The position numbers and the translations under genes were made by a program. This document shows positions 27,730 to 36,257 of a DNA stretch of 64,000 nucleotides, in pieces. The stretch is taken from NCBI RefSeq assembly GCF_009762775.1, contig NZ_CP046401.1:7328001-7392000 (forward strand). The letters run 5' to 3'. Positions within the stretch are counted from its first letter, which is position 1, and each line of letters starts with the position of its first letter. The notes under the pieces are model-generated. The model was not told where the DNA came from and did no database searches. It saw nothing but the letters and a program-made list of their open reading frames with translations. Origin of the DNA: Maribellus comscasis (GTDB lineage Bacteria > Bacteroidota > Bacteroidia > Bacteroidales > Prolixibacteraceae).

Positions 27730-28101
27730 CTAAACTTTGGGAGGGTGAAAGATTGAATTATAAAAAATGTGATTGTATTTTGAAACTAAAAATTCAGATT
27801 CAGTTGTATTTTCAGATATAAAAAATGGGATGTTGCTTTTTTCAGGCAGGTTATATTCTATCCGTTTTAACTGGTGCACCACAGGATTTTGTTTTTCTGT
27901 TGAATTATCCGAATTGTTTTCTTTGATTCTTTTTTCGAGGTAACATTTTCCTTCACAGCAGGATTTTGGATTATCCCGGTTAATGCAAAGGTTTTTAATA
28001 ATATACTCCTTTAAGGTATAATATTCAATAAATGGTAATACCGGATGTAAAACCATAGTTGCCGACAAAAGGAGTGGTATAACTGTATTTTTTATGATCA
28101 C
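27730..28101 (-). CDS. Small Cys-rich membrane-anchored protein of the metal-uptake set
   Basis: A 123-residue protein with an N-terminal hydrophobic segment (NTVIPLLLSATMVLHPVLPF) and the motif CINRDNPKSCCEGKCYL, a pattern I associate with small Bacteroidota proteins encoded upstream of metal-related TonB receptors, including the C-terminal FHPPKV ending. The Cys cluster could bind a metal. Function otherwise unknown. It is 203 bp upstream of the YtkA lipoprotein in the same direction. Confidence 0.6.
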   Translation of the reverse strand: MIIKNTVIPLLLSATMVLHPVLPFIEYYTLKEYIIKNLCINRDNPKSCCEGKCYLEKRIKENNSDNSTEKQNPVVHQLKRIEYNLPEKSNIPFFISENTTESEFLVSKYNHIFYNSIFHPPKV

Positions 28102-28735
28102 GTTTTAAAAACACGACAGAAAATCTAATGTTCACGGGACCACATTTGAAGTCCTTGAAAAAGAACCTTTCAATAGAAGTATGACCGTTTCGTATGGAAG
28201 GAAGAAAAACGTGACCTTAACTAAAAAGTGTAAATATAACTTAAAGTGTAAATATAACTTATGGTTGAATCAAAAGCATATTATTTTTACAAATACAGAA
28301 GCAATCTTGTTTTAAAGAATACGATCTTTCATTTTTGTGGTTGGTATATTTTACTGGTAGTGTATTCAGACTGTCAACGCATTAATTTTATAAAAACTAA
28401 TATATTATAAAACATTCAGTTTCCTCGTACATAACATTTTTGCCCCACATCTTTTGTTATGAGCCTAAACAAATGCAATAAAGAAAGTGACAAGTTTGAA
28501 AAGATTTAGTTAATAGAAATCCTAAGTTTACTTCCCCGCAGAGGGGTTAAAAAATACACATATTTTGTTCAAGATAAAGATATAAGATAACTTTTATTGA
28601 AAGACAATAGATGGGGCGGTTATATTACCTATAGCTTCAAGAATTATTTACACAATATTTTTTGAGAGTATTAAAAAATAAGTTAATTTTGAATTAAATC
28701 TAATTAAGAATTATTATTATTTAGAGTTTAGTCAA
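28102..28735. promoter_or_regulatory. 634-bp divergent intergenic region
   Basis: No gene seen. It separates the minus-strand metal set from the plus-strand peroxide cluster and must hold both promoters. It contains a perfect 18-bp tandem duplication (28225-28260). An AT-rich dyad-like run just before the Fur-type gene (28690-28730) could be its own operator, but no clear Per/Fur box is resolvable by eye. Confidence 0.4.
28225..28260. repeat. Perfect 18-bp tandem repeat (two copies)
   Basis: AAAGTGTAAATATAACTT occurs at 28225-28242 and again at 28243-28260 without change. It could be a duplicated regulator site or simple slippage. Confidence 0.9.
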
Positions 28736-29173
28736 ATGAAAAATCGCATAGAAATCAGAGATATTATCTCAGCAAAAGGATTAAAAGTAACCCCACAAAG
28801 AATGCGGGTTATGGAGGCGATTTATAAACTTAATAATCATCCTACAGCAGATAATATTATTGAATACATTAGAAAAACAGATCCGAACATTGGCTCAGGA
28901 ACAGTTTATAACGTTTTGGAAACGTTGGTTAAAAATGACCTGATAAAAAAAGTAAAAACGGAAAAAGATGTTATGAGATATGACGGTATCCTTGAAAATC
29001 ATCATCACCTTTACTGTATTCAGTGCGATTATATAGAAGATTATAAAAATGAAAAACTTGATAAACTGCTAAGTAAATTTTTTAAGGAAAATAAAATCGA
29101 CAATTTCAATATTGAAGAAATAAAACTAAACATCAGTGGCAATTTTATTATTCACAAAAATAAAGATCATTAA
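28736..29173 (+). CDS. Fur-family regulator, PerR-like
   Basis: 145 residues. The winged helix occupies about 1-85 (GLKVTPQRMRVMEAIYKL, GSGTVYNVLETLVKNDLI) and the dimer/metal domain follows, with the HHH run ENHHHLYCIQC. Only one CxxC pair is present; the second pair of classic Fur/PerR structural zinc sites is missing, as in some Bacteroidota PerR relatives. Immediately followed by dps (20 bp) and ahpC, so a peroxide-sensing repressor of this cluster is the best reading. Confidence 0.85.
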   Translation: MKNRIEIRDIISAKGLKVTPQRMRVMEAIYKLNNHPTADNIIEYIRKTDPNIGSGTVYNVLETLVKNDLIKKVKTEKDVMRYDGILENHHHLYCIQCDYIEDYKNEKLDKLLSKFFKENKIDNFNIEEIKLNISGNFIIHKNKDH

Positions 29174-29193
29174 CCAATTAAAAACAAATTCAT

Positions 29194-29658
29194 ATGAACA
29201 ACATCGGATTAAAAGAGGACTACACAAAAGTAATGGAAGAGAGGCTAAATGCTTATTTGAGCAGCGTTCAAATTTCGTACATGAACGTGCGGGGATACCA
29301 TTGGAATATTATAGGAAAACAATTTTTTGCCCTACATGAAAAGTTTGAAGAAATCTATAACAGCCTTAACGAAATGGCTGATGAAATTGCTGAACGCATA
29401 TTAATGCTTGAGGGCAAACCGTTGCACTCGTTTTCTGAATATATCAAAGTTTCTGTAATTAAGGAAAGACAAAATGTAAATTCTGCTGAAGATACAGTCA
29501 ACGCCCTTCTTGAAGACACTGCTAAACTTTTAGAAACAGAACGGGAAATACTTTCATTAGCTTCTGATAACGATGACGAAGGAACAGCAAGCCTGATGTC
29601 TGGTTTTATCGGGGAACAGGAAAAAATGATTTGGATGTTTAATGCACTTTTAAAATAA
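29194..29658 (+). CDS. dps: Dps-family ferritin-like DNA-protection protein
   Basis: 154 residues, the normal Dps length. The intersubunit ferroxidase residues are in VRGYHWNIIGKQFFALHEKF (two His) and EIYNSLNEMADEIAERI (acidic). It stores iron using hydrogen peroxide and protects DNA. Second gene of the peroxide cluster, 20 bp after the Fur-type regulator and 93 bp before ahpC. Confidence 0.92.
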   Translation: MNNIGLKEDYTKVMEERLNAYLSSVQISYMNVRGYHWNIIGKQFFALHEKFEEIYNSLNEMADEIAERILMLEGKPLHSFSEYIKVSVIKERQNVNSAEDTVNALLEDTAKLLETEREILSLASDNDDEGTASLMSGFIGEQEKMIWMFNALLK

Positions 29659-29751
29659 TAAGTTATGGCTTGTGCAAACGGTGTAAAACCACTAAAAAAG
29701 AAAATAAAAACAGAAGAATTAGTTGAAAATTTATATAAGGAGGAAAAATCG

Positions 29752-30366
29752 ATGAGTACAACAATGGTTAGGCAGGAAATGCCAGATTTTGAAATGGATG
29801 CTTATGATGCAAAAACGGGTCATTTTATAACCGTTTCCAACAAAGATTATAAGGACAAATGGGCCGTAGTATGTTTTTATCCGGCTGATTTCACTTTTGT
29901 TTGCCCAACTGAAATTGCAGCAATGAATGCTCATTATGATGAATTCCAGGAACTGGGAGTAGAAATTTTGGCCGTTTCAGTTGATTCAAAATTCTCGCAC
30001 AAGCGGTTTGCAGAAACTGAACCAATTTTAAAGGGATTGAAATTGACTATGGGAGCAGACTCAAACCAGGAAGTAAGCCGCGCCTTTGGAGTATTGATTG
30101 AAGAAGAAGGGGTAGCGCTTAGAGGACGGTTTTTATTTAATCCTGATGGAGTATGTGTTGCACAGGAAGTTCAGGCAGATTCTGTTGGCAGAAATGTTAA
30201 TGAGTTCCTGAGACAAGTTAAAGCCTGGCAGCACGCTAGTAAAACAGGTGAAGTCTGTCCCGCCGGTTGGAGACCAGGAAAAAAGACTCTTCCTGTAAAT
30301 ACTGATGTAGAAAAAATGACAGGAAAGGTTGGAGATTATATTACTTTAGAGGAAATTTTAAGTTAA
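29752..30366 (+). CDS. ahpC: 2-Cys peroxiredoxin AhpC
   Basis: 204 residues from ATG 29752, chosen because AAGGAGG lies eight bases upstream (29737-29743) and because MVRQEMPDFEMDAY is the usual start. The same frame is open back to ATG 29665, adding MACANGVKPLKKKIKTEE and about ten more residues; this is either a leader peptide or an alternative start. Peroxidatic Cys is in DFTFVCPTE and the resolving Cys in TGEVCPAGW. It reduces peroxides in the cytosol. Last gene of the Fur-dps-ahpC cluster, ended by hairpins. Confidence 0.93.
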   Translation: MSTTMVRQEMPDFEMDAYDAKTGHFITVSNKDYKDKWAVVCFYPADFTFVCPTEIAAMNAHYDEFQELGVEILAVSVDSKFSHKRFAETEPILKGLKLTMGADSNQEVSRAFGVLIEEEGVALRGRFLFNPDGVCVAQEVQADSVGRNVNEFLRQVKAWQHASKTGEVCPAGWRPGKKTLPVNTDVEKMTGKVGDYITLEEILS

Positions 30367-30391
30367 TCAAAGAACTACTTAATAAGAAATC

Positions 30392-30453
30392 ATGCGGCCT
30401 TCTGGCCGCATAAAATTTTGGAGCGATGTGGTAATTTACCATATCGCTTTTTT
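30392..30453 (+). terminator. Two tandem hairpins ending the peroxide cluster
   Basis: The first hairpin has arms ATGCGGCC (30392-30399) and GGCCGCAT (30404-30411). The second, at 30422-30448, pairs AGCGATGTGGTAA with TTACCATATCGCT (one G-U) and is followed by a T run to 30453, a classical intrinsic terminator. Confidence 0.85.
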
Positions 30454-30751
30454 AAATTTACTACTACCTTGACACAAAATACCTTTAACTTTCAACTGAC
30501 TCATTCCGAGGTTGTTATCGACAATCCCCTATGCCAGGACATTAACTTATTAAAATAGCATAAAATAAAAGGGAGCAAAAACAAATGGAAATGGGTATAT
30601 TGCAAACACAAACAGTTGATAATACGACGTTTATAATTAATCACAAGGAGCACACTTTATCTCAACCTTGGAATTTTAATTCGCAATCGGTGTTCCCCTC
30701 AGTTTTCAGCTTTTATGTAACGCGAAACAGCACATTCATTACAACAATAGT

Positions 30752-30931
30752 TTATAAATCGTATTTCAGCCGTTTCCCCTGACCTTCTCCGCCTCCTGAT
30801 TTACGGCGTTTTCCCAAACCTTTTCCAAGCTTTTGTAATAATTCTTTAAATGACTTTTTCTCGCATTCTCCAAGGCCCCGTCCTGTTTTCGGGCCTTTAC
30901 CTTCGGGGCCGGTTCCATTCAATTTTGGCAT
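30752..30931 (-). CDS. Small DUF5320-type protein
   Basis: Read from ATG 30931 this gives 59 residues: MPKLNGTGPEGKGPKTGRGL, then GECEKKSFKELLQKLGKGLG and a basic Gly-rich tail. The GTGPxGxGPxTGRGxGxC start is the DUF5320 signature found in anaerobes beside Mrp-type ATPases and metal/FeS cofactor genes. It lies 16 bp after def in a five-gene run starting with mrp. Function unknown. Confidence 0.8.
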   Translation of the reverse strand: MPKLNGTGPEGKGPKTGRGLGECEKKSFKELLQKLGKGLGKRRKSGGGEGQGKRLKYDL

Positions 30932-30947
30932 AACTAGTTTTTTTAGA

Positions 30948-31463
30948 TTACATACTACTACGAGCTATTTGCTTCAATTTGCTTTTTATCATCCTTTTAC
31001 GAAGGCTACTTAAACGATCGATAAAAAGTATTCCCTGCAAATGGTCATATTCGTGTTGAAATATACGGGCAGTCAGCCCGTCAAGTGTTTCTTCCCTTAT
31101 ATCGAAATTTTCATCTCGGTACCGGACTTCTATTTTATCGGGCCTTATAACATCTTCAAAAATTCCTGGAATACTAAAACAACCCTCGTTATAATATAAT
31201 TCTTTTGCACTATAGTCGAGAATCTCAGGATTTAAATACATTTTCACATCAGGTGCTGTTCCATCATTATTTACCGATGTGGTATCAATGACAAAAATAT
31301 TTTTTAAAACTGCAACCTGAGGGCCGGCAAGTCCATATCCCTGTTGGTTTTTTAGGGTGAGTGTCATGTTTGCCGCTAACTCAGTGAAATTATCTCCTGC
31401 ATCAATATCATACGCTTTATTTCGCAGTATTTTAGAACCGTATAAAACAATGGGTAAAATCAT
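30948..31463 (-). CDS. def: Peptide deformylase
   Basis: 171 residues with all three metalloenzyme motifs: GYGLAGPQ (42-49), EGCFSIP (Cys95 metal ligand; family EGCLS) and HEYDH (137-141). It removes the N-formyl group from nascent proteins using a divalent metal. The order in an operon with mrp, a radical SAM protein and DUF5320 is unusual for the housekeeping def, so this may be a second, pathway-specific copy; that is inference. Confidence 0.92.
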   Translation of the reverse strand: MILPIVLYGSKILRNKAYDIDAGDNFTELAANMTLTLKNQQGYGLAGPQVAVLKNIFVIDTTSVNNDGTAPDVKMYLNPEILDYSAKELYYNEGCFSIPGIFEDVIRPDKIEVRYRDENFDIREETLDGLTARIFQHEYDHLQGILFIDRLSSLRKRMIKSKLKQIARSSM

Positions 31464-31503
31464 GTGGATTAGTTTATTGAGTTACAAATAAGATTTGAAA
31501 ATA

Positions 31504-31950
31504 TTAAATCCATGACCTGACTTTCTTTTTGTATTTCAAATATTCAATACCAAACTTCCGTAGCATCTTTTGTTCTTCTTTTCTGATGTAAAAAATATGA
31601 ATGATGCATAAATAGGCAAAAGAGATAATTAGCAATACAACCGATTTTAGTAATAAGGTTGTACCAATAAGGATAAGCAGCATTCCAAGGTACATCGGAT
31701 TTCGACTGATTCTGAATGGCCCGTTTGAAATAAAATAAGAAGGTTTTAGATAAGGCTTTACCGTTGTTTTATATTTTTTGAAAAGATTATCTGTCCAAAG
31801 ATTAAGGATAATTCCTGATAATACAAATATCCATCCGAATTGATTATATGGAAAAAATATTATCTTTTTTTCGATGATTAAAAGATGTGAAATGATGATG
31901 AGAATCAAAAATCCGATAAACCAGGTAGTTGGCATAATTTTTCTTTCCAT
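31504..31950 (-). CDS. Isoprenylcysteine/phospholipid methyltransferase-like membrane protein
   Basis: 148 residues with about four membrane segments (WFIGFLILIIISHLLII; FGWIFVLSGIILNLW; MLLILIGTTLLLKSVVLLII). The motif GPFRISRNPMYLGM and a C-terminal charged tail with EEQKMLRKFGIEYLKYKKKV match the ICMT/PEMT-like family, which methylates small lipid or thiol substrates with SAM. The substrate is unknown. 12 bp after the radical SAM gene and 40 bp before def. Confidence 0.82.
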   Translation of the reverse strand: MERKIMPTTWFIGFLILIIISHLLIIEKKIIFFPYNQFGWIFVLSGIILNLWTDNLFKKYKTTVKPYLKPSYFISNGPFRISRNPMYLGMLLILIGTTLLLKSVVLLIISFAYLCIIHIFYIRKEEQKMLRKFGIEYLKYKKKVRSWI

Positions 31951-31962
31951 ACTTCTGATTGT

Positions 31963-32901
31963 TTAAAAATGATAACTTCTTACATAATAGTTCATCCCTT
32001 TATACTTTGTTTTTTTAATCAGCTTCAAAAATTCCAGAGACTCCACAACTGCCATATCTGTATTCTCTTTTTTAAGAAGCTCTTTCATTGTATCTTCACG
32101 TAAAGGGTGAACTGCAGTAATATTCAAGATATCTTCAAATGCATTGCCGGTAATACCGGTGTCCGTTCCCTCAAAACCCGTTAGTAGCTCGGTTGTAATC
32201 CCGGCATTGCAGAATATTTGCCAGGCCATGGTTATTGTTTTTTCCGTTGCCGACTTAGCATCGTTCATGGCCGGAGGGCGTGTTGGTATGGACAAATAGG
32301 CAGTATCGGGATTTATTTCACTAATAAACGATGCTGTTTGTTTGACCTGCTCCGATGAATCGTTATGATTATTTATCAGCATTGTCTCAGTGTGCAGCTT
32401 TCCTTTATAGACGGAAGCAAATCTAGTGATACCTTCCAAAATTTTATCCAATTTAATATTGCTGTAAGGACGGTTGATTTTTCTCCACGTAAGTTCATCT
32501 ATTGTATCTACTTTTACAGAAACCCAGTCGGCTTCCATTAATTTTTCACGTACTTTTTCGTGATGCAGAAGGGATGCATTGGTAATTACTGCAATGGGAA
32601 TTTCAAACTTCTTCAGCATCCGGATTTCCTCTCCGAGATTTTTATCAAGGGTCGGTTCTCCGTTGGAAACAAACGTAAGATAATCAGGGCGATGCAACTC
32701 ATCCAGCATTTTTAGATGTTCCTCAACGTTTTTAGTTAGATTTTCGGGATCATAAAAAGTTTCCTGGTCAGTGCTCATGTGTTGGGTTTCACCAATTTGG
32801 CAATAAATGCAACTATAAGAACACACTTTTCGGGAAACAATATTGTTAATTCCCAGGCTTAATCCAAGCCTTCTTGACGTAACAGGACCAAAAGCAATCA
32901 T
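31963..32901 (-). CDS. Radical SAM protein (COG0731-like)
   Basis: 312 residues. It opens FGPVTSRRLGLSLGINN, then the cluster motif CSYSCIYC (Cys27, 31, 34), the hallmark of the stand-alone SRRxGxSLG radical SAM group seen in anaerobes next to Mrp ATPases. NGEPTLDKN and the downstream barrel are complete. The reaction is unknown; a role in metal-cofactor or protein modification is suggested by neighbours. Its start overlaps the stop of mrp by 4 nt. Confidence 0.87.
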   Translation of the reverse strand: MIAFGPVTSRRLGLSLGINNIVSRKVCSYSCIYCQIGETQHMSTDQETFYDPENLTKNVEEHLKMLDELHRPDYLTFVSNGEPTLDKNLGEEIRMLKKFEIPIAVITNASLLHHEKVREKLMEADWVSVKVDTIDELTWRKINRPYSNIKLDKILEGITRFASVYKGKLHTETMLINNHNDSSEQVKQTASFISEINPDTAYLSIPTRPPAMNDAKSATEKTITMAWQIFCNAGITTELLTGFEGTDTGITGNAFEDILNITAVHPLREDTMKELLKKENTDMAVVESLEFLKLIKKTKYKGMNYYVRSYHF

Positions 32902-33710
32902 AATCGTACCTCCGTTAATTCGTAAATCGCATTCGAAATATTATCAAATGCTTTAATAACCTCTTTATCTGGCTGATTATAAATAGTAGTGCCCCGGTCA
33001 GAAACATCACCAATTTCAAGTACCAGTGGGATTTGTCCCAGCAACGGAGTATTAAACTCCCTTGCCAGTTTTTCGCCACCGCCTTTTCCAAAGATGAAAT
33101 ATTTTTCATCGGGATGGCTAACCGGCGTAAACCACGACATGTTTTCAACCACACCCAGAATGGGAACATTTAGATCAGGTTTGGTAAACATGGCCGCCGC
33201 TTTTCTTGCATCAGAAAGTGCAATTTCCTGTGGTGTAGTTACTATTATTGCTCCGGTCAGATTCAGTTTCTGAATGGTAGTAAGTTGAATATCGCCTGTT
33301 CCCGGCGGAAAATCAACAATCATATAATCTATTTCGCCCCATTCAGTATCTCTGAATAACTGGGTAAGTCCATTTGATGCCATTGGTCCCCGCCAAATCA
33401 ATGATTGTCCAGCCGGCATATAAAAGCCAATGGATAACAATTTCACACCAAACTTTTCAACAGGTAATATTTTTTCTTTCCCGTCGGTTACAATTCCGGA
33501 AGGTTTTTGGTTTTGAACGCCAAACATCATTGGAATGGAAGGACCATATAAATCGGCATCTACCAAAGCTGTCGTTAATCCCTGGCGGGTTAACGAAACT
33601 GCAAGGTTGGCAGCCACGGTAGATTTACCAACGCCTCCTTTTCCCGATGCCACAACTATAATGTTTTTCACGCCGGGCATTTCAATTTTTTCGAATAATG
33701 CTGAACTCAT
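32898..33710 (-). CDS. mrp: Mrp/NBP35-type P-loop ATPase
   Basis: 270 residues, P-loop SGKGGVGKST at 22-31, switch region DADLYGPSIPMMFG and DFPPGTGD. This is the Fe-S cluster carrier family. The CxxC pair that bridges the cluster in most Mrp proteins is absent: the position reads ENMSWFTPVSHPDEKYF, as in other Bacteroidota versions I recall. It therefore may carry a metal/cluster differently. First gene of the five-gene minus operon (33710 to 30752), with the next start overlapping its stop. Confidence 0.9.
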   Translation of the reverse strand: MSSALFEKIEMPGVKNIIVVASGKGGVGKSTVAANLAVSLTRQGLTTALVDADLYGPSIPMMFGVQNQKPSGIVTDGKEKILPVEKFGVKLLSIGFYMPAGQSLIWRGPMASNGLTQLFRDTEWGEIDYMIVDFPPGTGDIQLTTIQKLNLTGAIIVTTPQEIALSDARKAAAMFTKPDLNVPILGVVENMSWFTPVSHPDEKYFIFGKGGGEKLAREFNTPLLGQIPLVLEIGDVSDRGTTIYNQPDKEVIKAFDNISNAIYELTEVRL

Positions 33711-33781
33711 TGTTTTGATTTTTATGTTCTAATTATTTTGACCTTATTTAATTAGTTAGTTAGTATTCAACAGTCATTTAA

Positions 33782-36187
33782 TCATTTTTCAAAGCTGTCG
33801 AGATAAAAACTGTCCTTTTCTGTTTTTTTTGATTGACTTTTCCCATTGATATTGTATATAAAACTCAACATAAAATATTCAGAGTCAATTTTTTTTAAGT
33901 TTTGCTGGCTATAAAGATACTCCTTGCCTGTGCAGCTATTAACTGACAAACCATAGAGGTAAGAATCAAAAATATCTTCAATTTTGAATGTTATTTGTCC
34001 TTTATTTTTTAATATTTTTTTGCTCACCGCCAGGTCAGCATACCAGCGTTCTTTGTATGTTCCCATAATTGATGGCAATTTTGATCTGTAATATCCAGCC
34101 ATTTGGCAGTTAATAGCTTTGGGCAGCCGAAGCTGAAAGCTAATACTTCCGTTCCAGGCAAATCTGCACCGGTCATTCGTTGTATTAACAATTTCATCTG
34201 ATAGTGAGGTACAGAAAAAATTGGCAGTAGTAGAAATCTCACCCCATTTAAATGGCTGAAAAGAAGCAACAAAATCGCAACCGGCAAGGGTGGCATAGTC
34301 AAGATTTTGGTAAGTGACAACTAGTGCACTATCATTGCACGCCTGTTTTACCTTTGAAATCGCCTGCCGTATATAACGATAATACAATGAAAAAGCACCT
34401 GAAATTCTTTTGCCGTAAAACCGTTCACCTATCTCGAATGAGTTTACAAATTCAGGGGTTAATTCAGGATTGCCCTGGTAAATGTTTAACTCATCAGGAT
34501 ATTTATTGGCAAATGGATCAAGTATTTCGGCTGACGGATGGTTAATTCTTCGGTTATATACAACATATAAGTTATTTGTATCGGTTATTTTCGTGGCAAA
34601 ATTTATTGTTGGAAATATATTCAAACGGGTTGACCGACTTTTTTCGTTTTGGGTGGTTGAGGCATATTCTGTTCTAATTCCAATCCCCGCTTTCCATGAA
34701 TTCTTTTTAATATTAAAAGCAAAAAAAAGAGCTTCAACATGCCGGCAATATCTAAACCTGCTATCCAACTCTCTATCAGTATTCCAGCCTGCGGTTTTGT
34801 AATTATAAATTTCAGATGAAAAATAATTCAGGGTGTTTTGCTCACTCATGTGATACCCTCCTTCAAAAAATACAGAATCACTTACCGGGTGTATAAATTC
34901 GATCCCTCCGTACCACACTTTGTTTAACTGTGATGCAACCGTATTTTGTAATTCAGGTAAATTTGTGCAAAAATGCCTGTTTTCCATTTTGTGGTTGTCG
35001 TCGAATTCAGAATACTTGATAAACGTTTCCAGTTGCTGCCCCTCTCTGTTAAAAACGGTTTTGTAGCTTACTTCAGATTCGAAAGAAGAACTCTCAATCT
35101 CAATTCCGATGTTCTTATGCGATTCTTGCTTTATTGTCCCATTATTTGCAATTGTTGTGTAATCAATTGACCTGTCGGCAAGAGTTATAGCTTTGGTACC
35201 AAAAGCGGATAGCCCGATATAGTTCTTGTTATTTATTTTATAATTGAAAGATGTATTTAAAAACCCTTTATTAGGTTTGTCCTGAAGAAGGTCGCATTGT
35301 GAATAACTGTTGGCAGCCATATGGTTGCGATTAGTTCTGTAGTGGTTTTTTATGTGGCCACTTGTTTTGTGGTTTAAACCAGCACTAACAAAAAGTTCCG
35401 TTTTCCCTAAATCCAAGCTGTAACCGATATTCCCTCCGAACAAATTATGGTCGCCGGCATTTAGTTGTAACGATGTACTATTCTCGTTTTTATTTCTTCC
35501 TGCCAGTACAATATTTATGATCCCCGACATCTCTTCTGCAGTATATTTTGCAGAAGGGTTGTGAAAAATTTCTATTTTTTCCACAACATCAGAAGGAAGT
35601 TGCTCCAATGATTTTTCCAGTGCCGACTTTTTGCCGTTGATGAGTAACATAACTTTCTCGCTGCCACGGTAACGAATATTTCCATCAAAATCCACATCGA
35701 CTGAAGGTATCGTTTGTAATACATCAGATATTGTACTTCCCCTGATTGTATTATTTTGAGAAACATTTACTATTGTCTTTTTAATTGTTGTTTCAATCAG
35801 TTTCCGGTTACCGGGCACCTGCACTTCGTTAAGATTGAGCATATTTGTTGTTAGTAACAGGCAGAAAGTCTCATTTTCTTCATCAACTTCAATTAATAAC
35901 TCTTTTGTATGGTAGCCCATGTACGATGTCATTATTTTGTACGCCCCACAATCTATATCTTCAAAAATGAAATGCCCTTCTTTATCGGCAATAGTTCTCT
36001 CCATCATTTTATTAGCTGAAACAGAAAATAGTTGTATCGAAGCATGCGGTAGTTTTTCACCGCTTAAACTATCTTTTACATAACCGGTTATTCTCCCGAT
36101 AAGATCGGGATTGCGGATATCTGCAGAAGCTTTCAACATTAGAAAAAAATATAATACCAAAATTAAAACTCGCCTTAGTTGTATCAT
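33782..36187 (-). CDS. Outer-membrane beta-barrel receptor with N-terminal carboxypeptidase-regulatory-like domain
   Basis: 801 residues. A short leader (LILVLYFFLMLKASA) precedes a regulatory beta-sandwich (ITGYVKDSLSGEKLPHASIQ, residues about 30-115), a plug domain (TISDVLQTIPSVDVDFDGNI, VMLLINGKKSALEKS, VEKIEIFHNPSAKYTAEEM) and the Omp-beta-barrel type C-terminal half. It would import an unknown ligand across the outer membrane with TonB. It lies between the mrp operon and the DUF89 gene on the same strand with 71 bp to mrp, so it may belong to the same regulon. Confidence 0.85.
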   Translation of the reverse strand: MIQLRRVLILVLYFFLMLKASADIRNPDLIGRITGYVKDSLSGEKLPHASIQLFSVSANKMMERTIADKEGHFIFEDIDCGAYKIMTSYMGYHTKELLIEVDEENETFCLLLTTNMLNLNEVQVPGNRKLIETTIKKTIVNVSQNNTIRGSTISDVLQTIPSVDVDFDGNIRYRGSEKVMLLINGKKSALEKSLEQLPSDVVEKIEIFHNPSAKYTAEEMSGIINIVLAGRNKNENSTSLQLNAGDHNLFGGNIGYSLDLGKTELFVSAGLNHKTSGHIKNHYRTNRNHMAANSYSQCDLLQDKPNKGFLNTSFNYKINNKNYIGLSAFGTKAITLADRSIDYTTIANNGTIKQESHKNIGIEIESSSFESEVSYKTVFNREGQQLETFIKYSEFDDNHKMENRHFCTNLPELQNTVASQLNKVWYGGIEFIHPVSDSVFFEGGYHMSEQNTLNYFSSEIYNYKTAGWNTDRELDSRFRYCRHVEALFFAFNIKKNSWKAGIGIRTEYASTTQNEKSRSTRLNIFPTINFATKITDTNNLYVVYNRRINHPSAEILDPFANKYPDELNIYQGNPELTPEFVNSFEIGERFYGKRISGAFSLYYRYIRQAISKVKQACNDSALVVTYQNLDYATLAGCDFVASFQPFKWGEISTTANFFCTSLSDEIVNTTNDRCRFAWNGSISFQLRLPKAINCQMAGYYRSKLPSIMGTYKERWYADLAVSKKILKNKGQITFKIEDIFDSYLYGLSVNSCTGKEYLYSQQNLKKIDSEYFMLSFIYNINGKSQSKKTEKDSFYLDSFEK

Positions 36188-36257
36188 TTCCTACTCCTAT
36201 AATGCACATATGTTTGATAATATGACACCAAAAAAAGTAGAAACTTGCGATGACAAT

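Noticed and set aside
30585..30782. 65-codon plus-strand frame with a GGGAG-like site
   Set aside because: It overlaps the end of the opposite-strand DUF5320 gene and has no family-like pattern.
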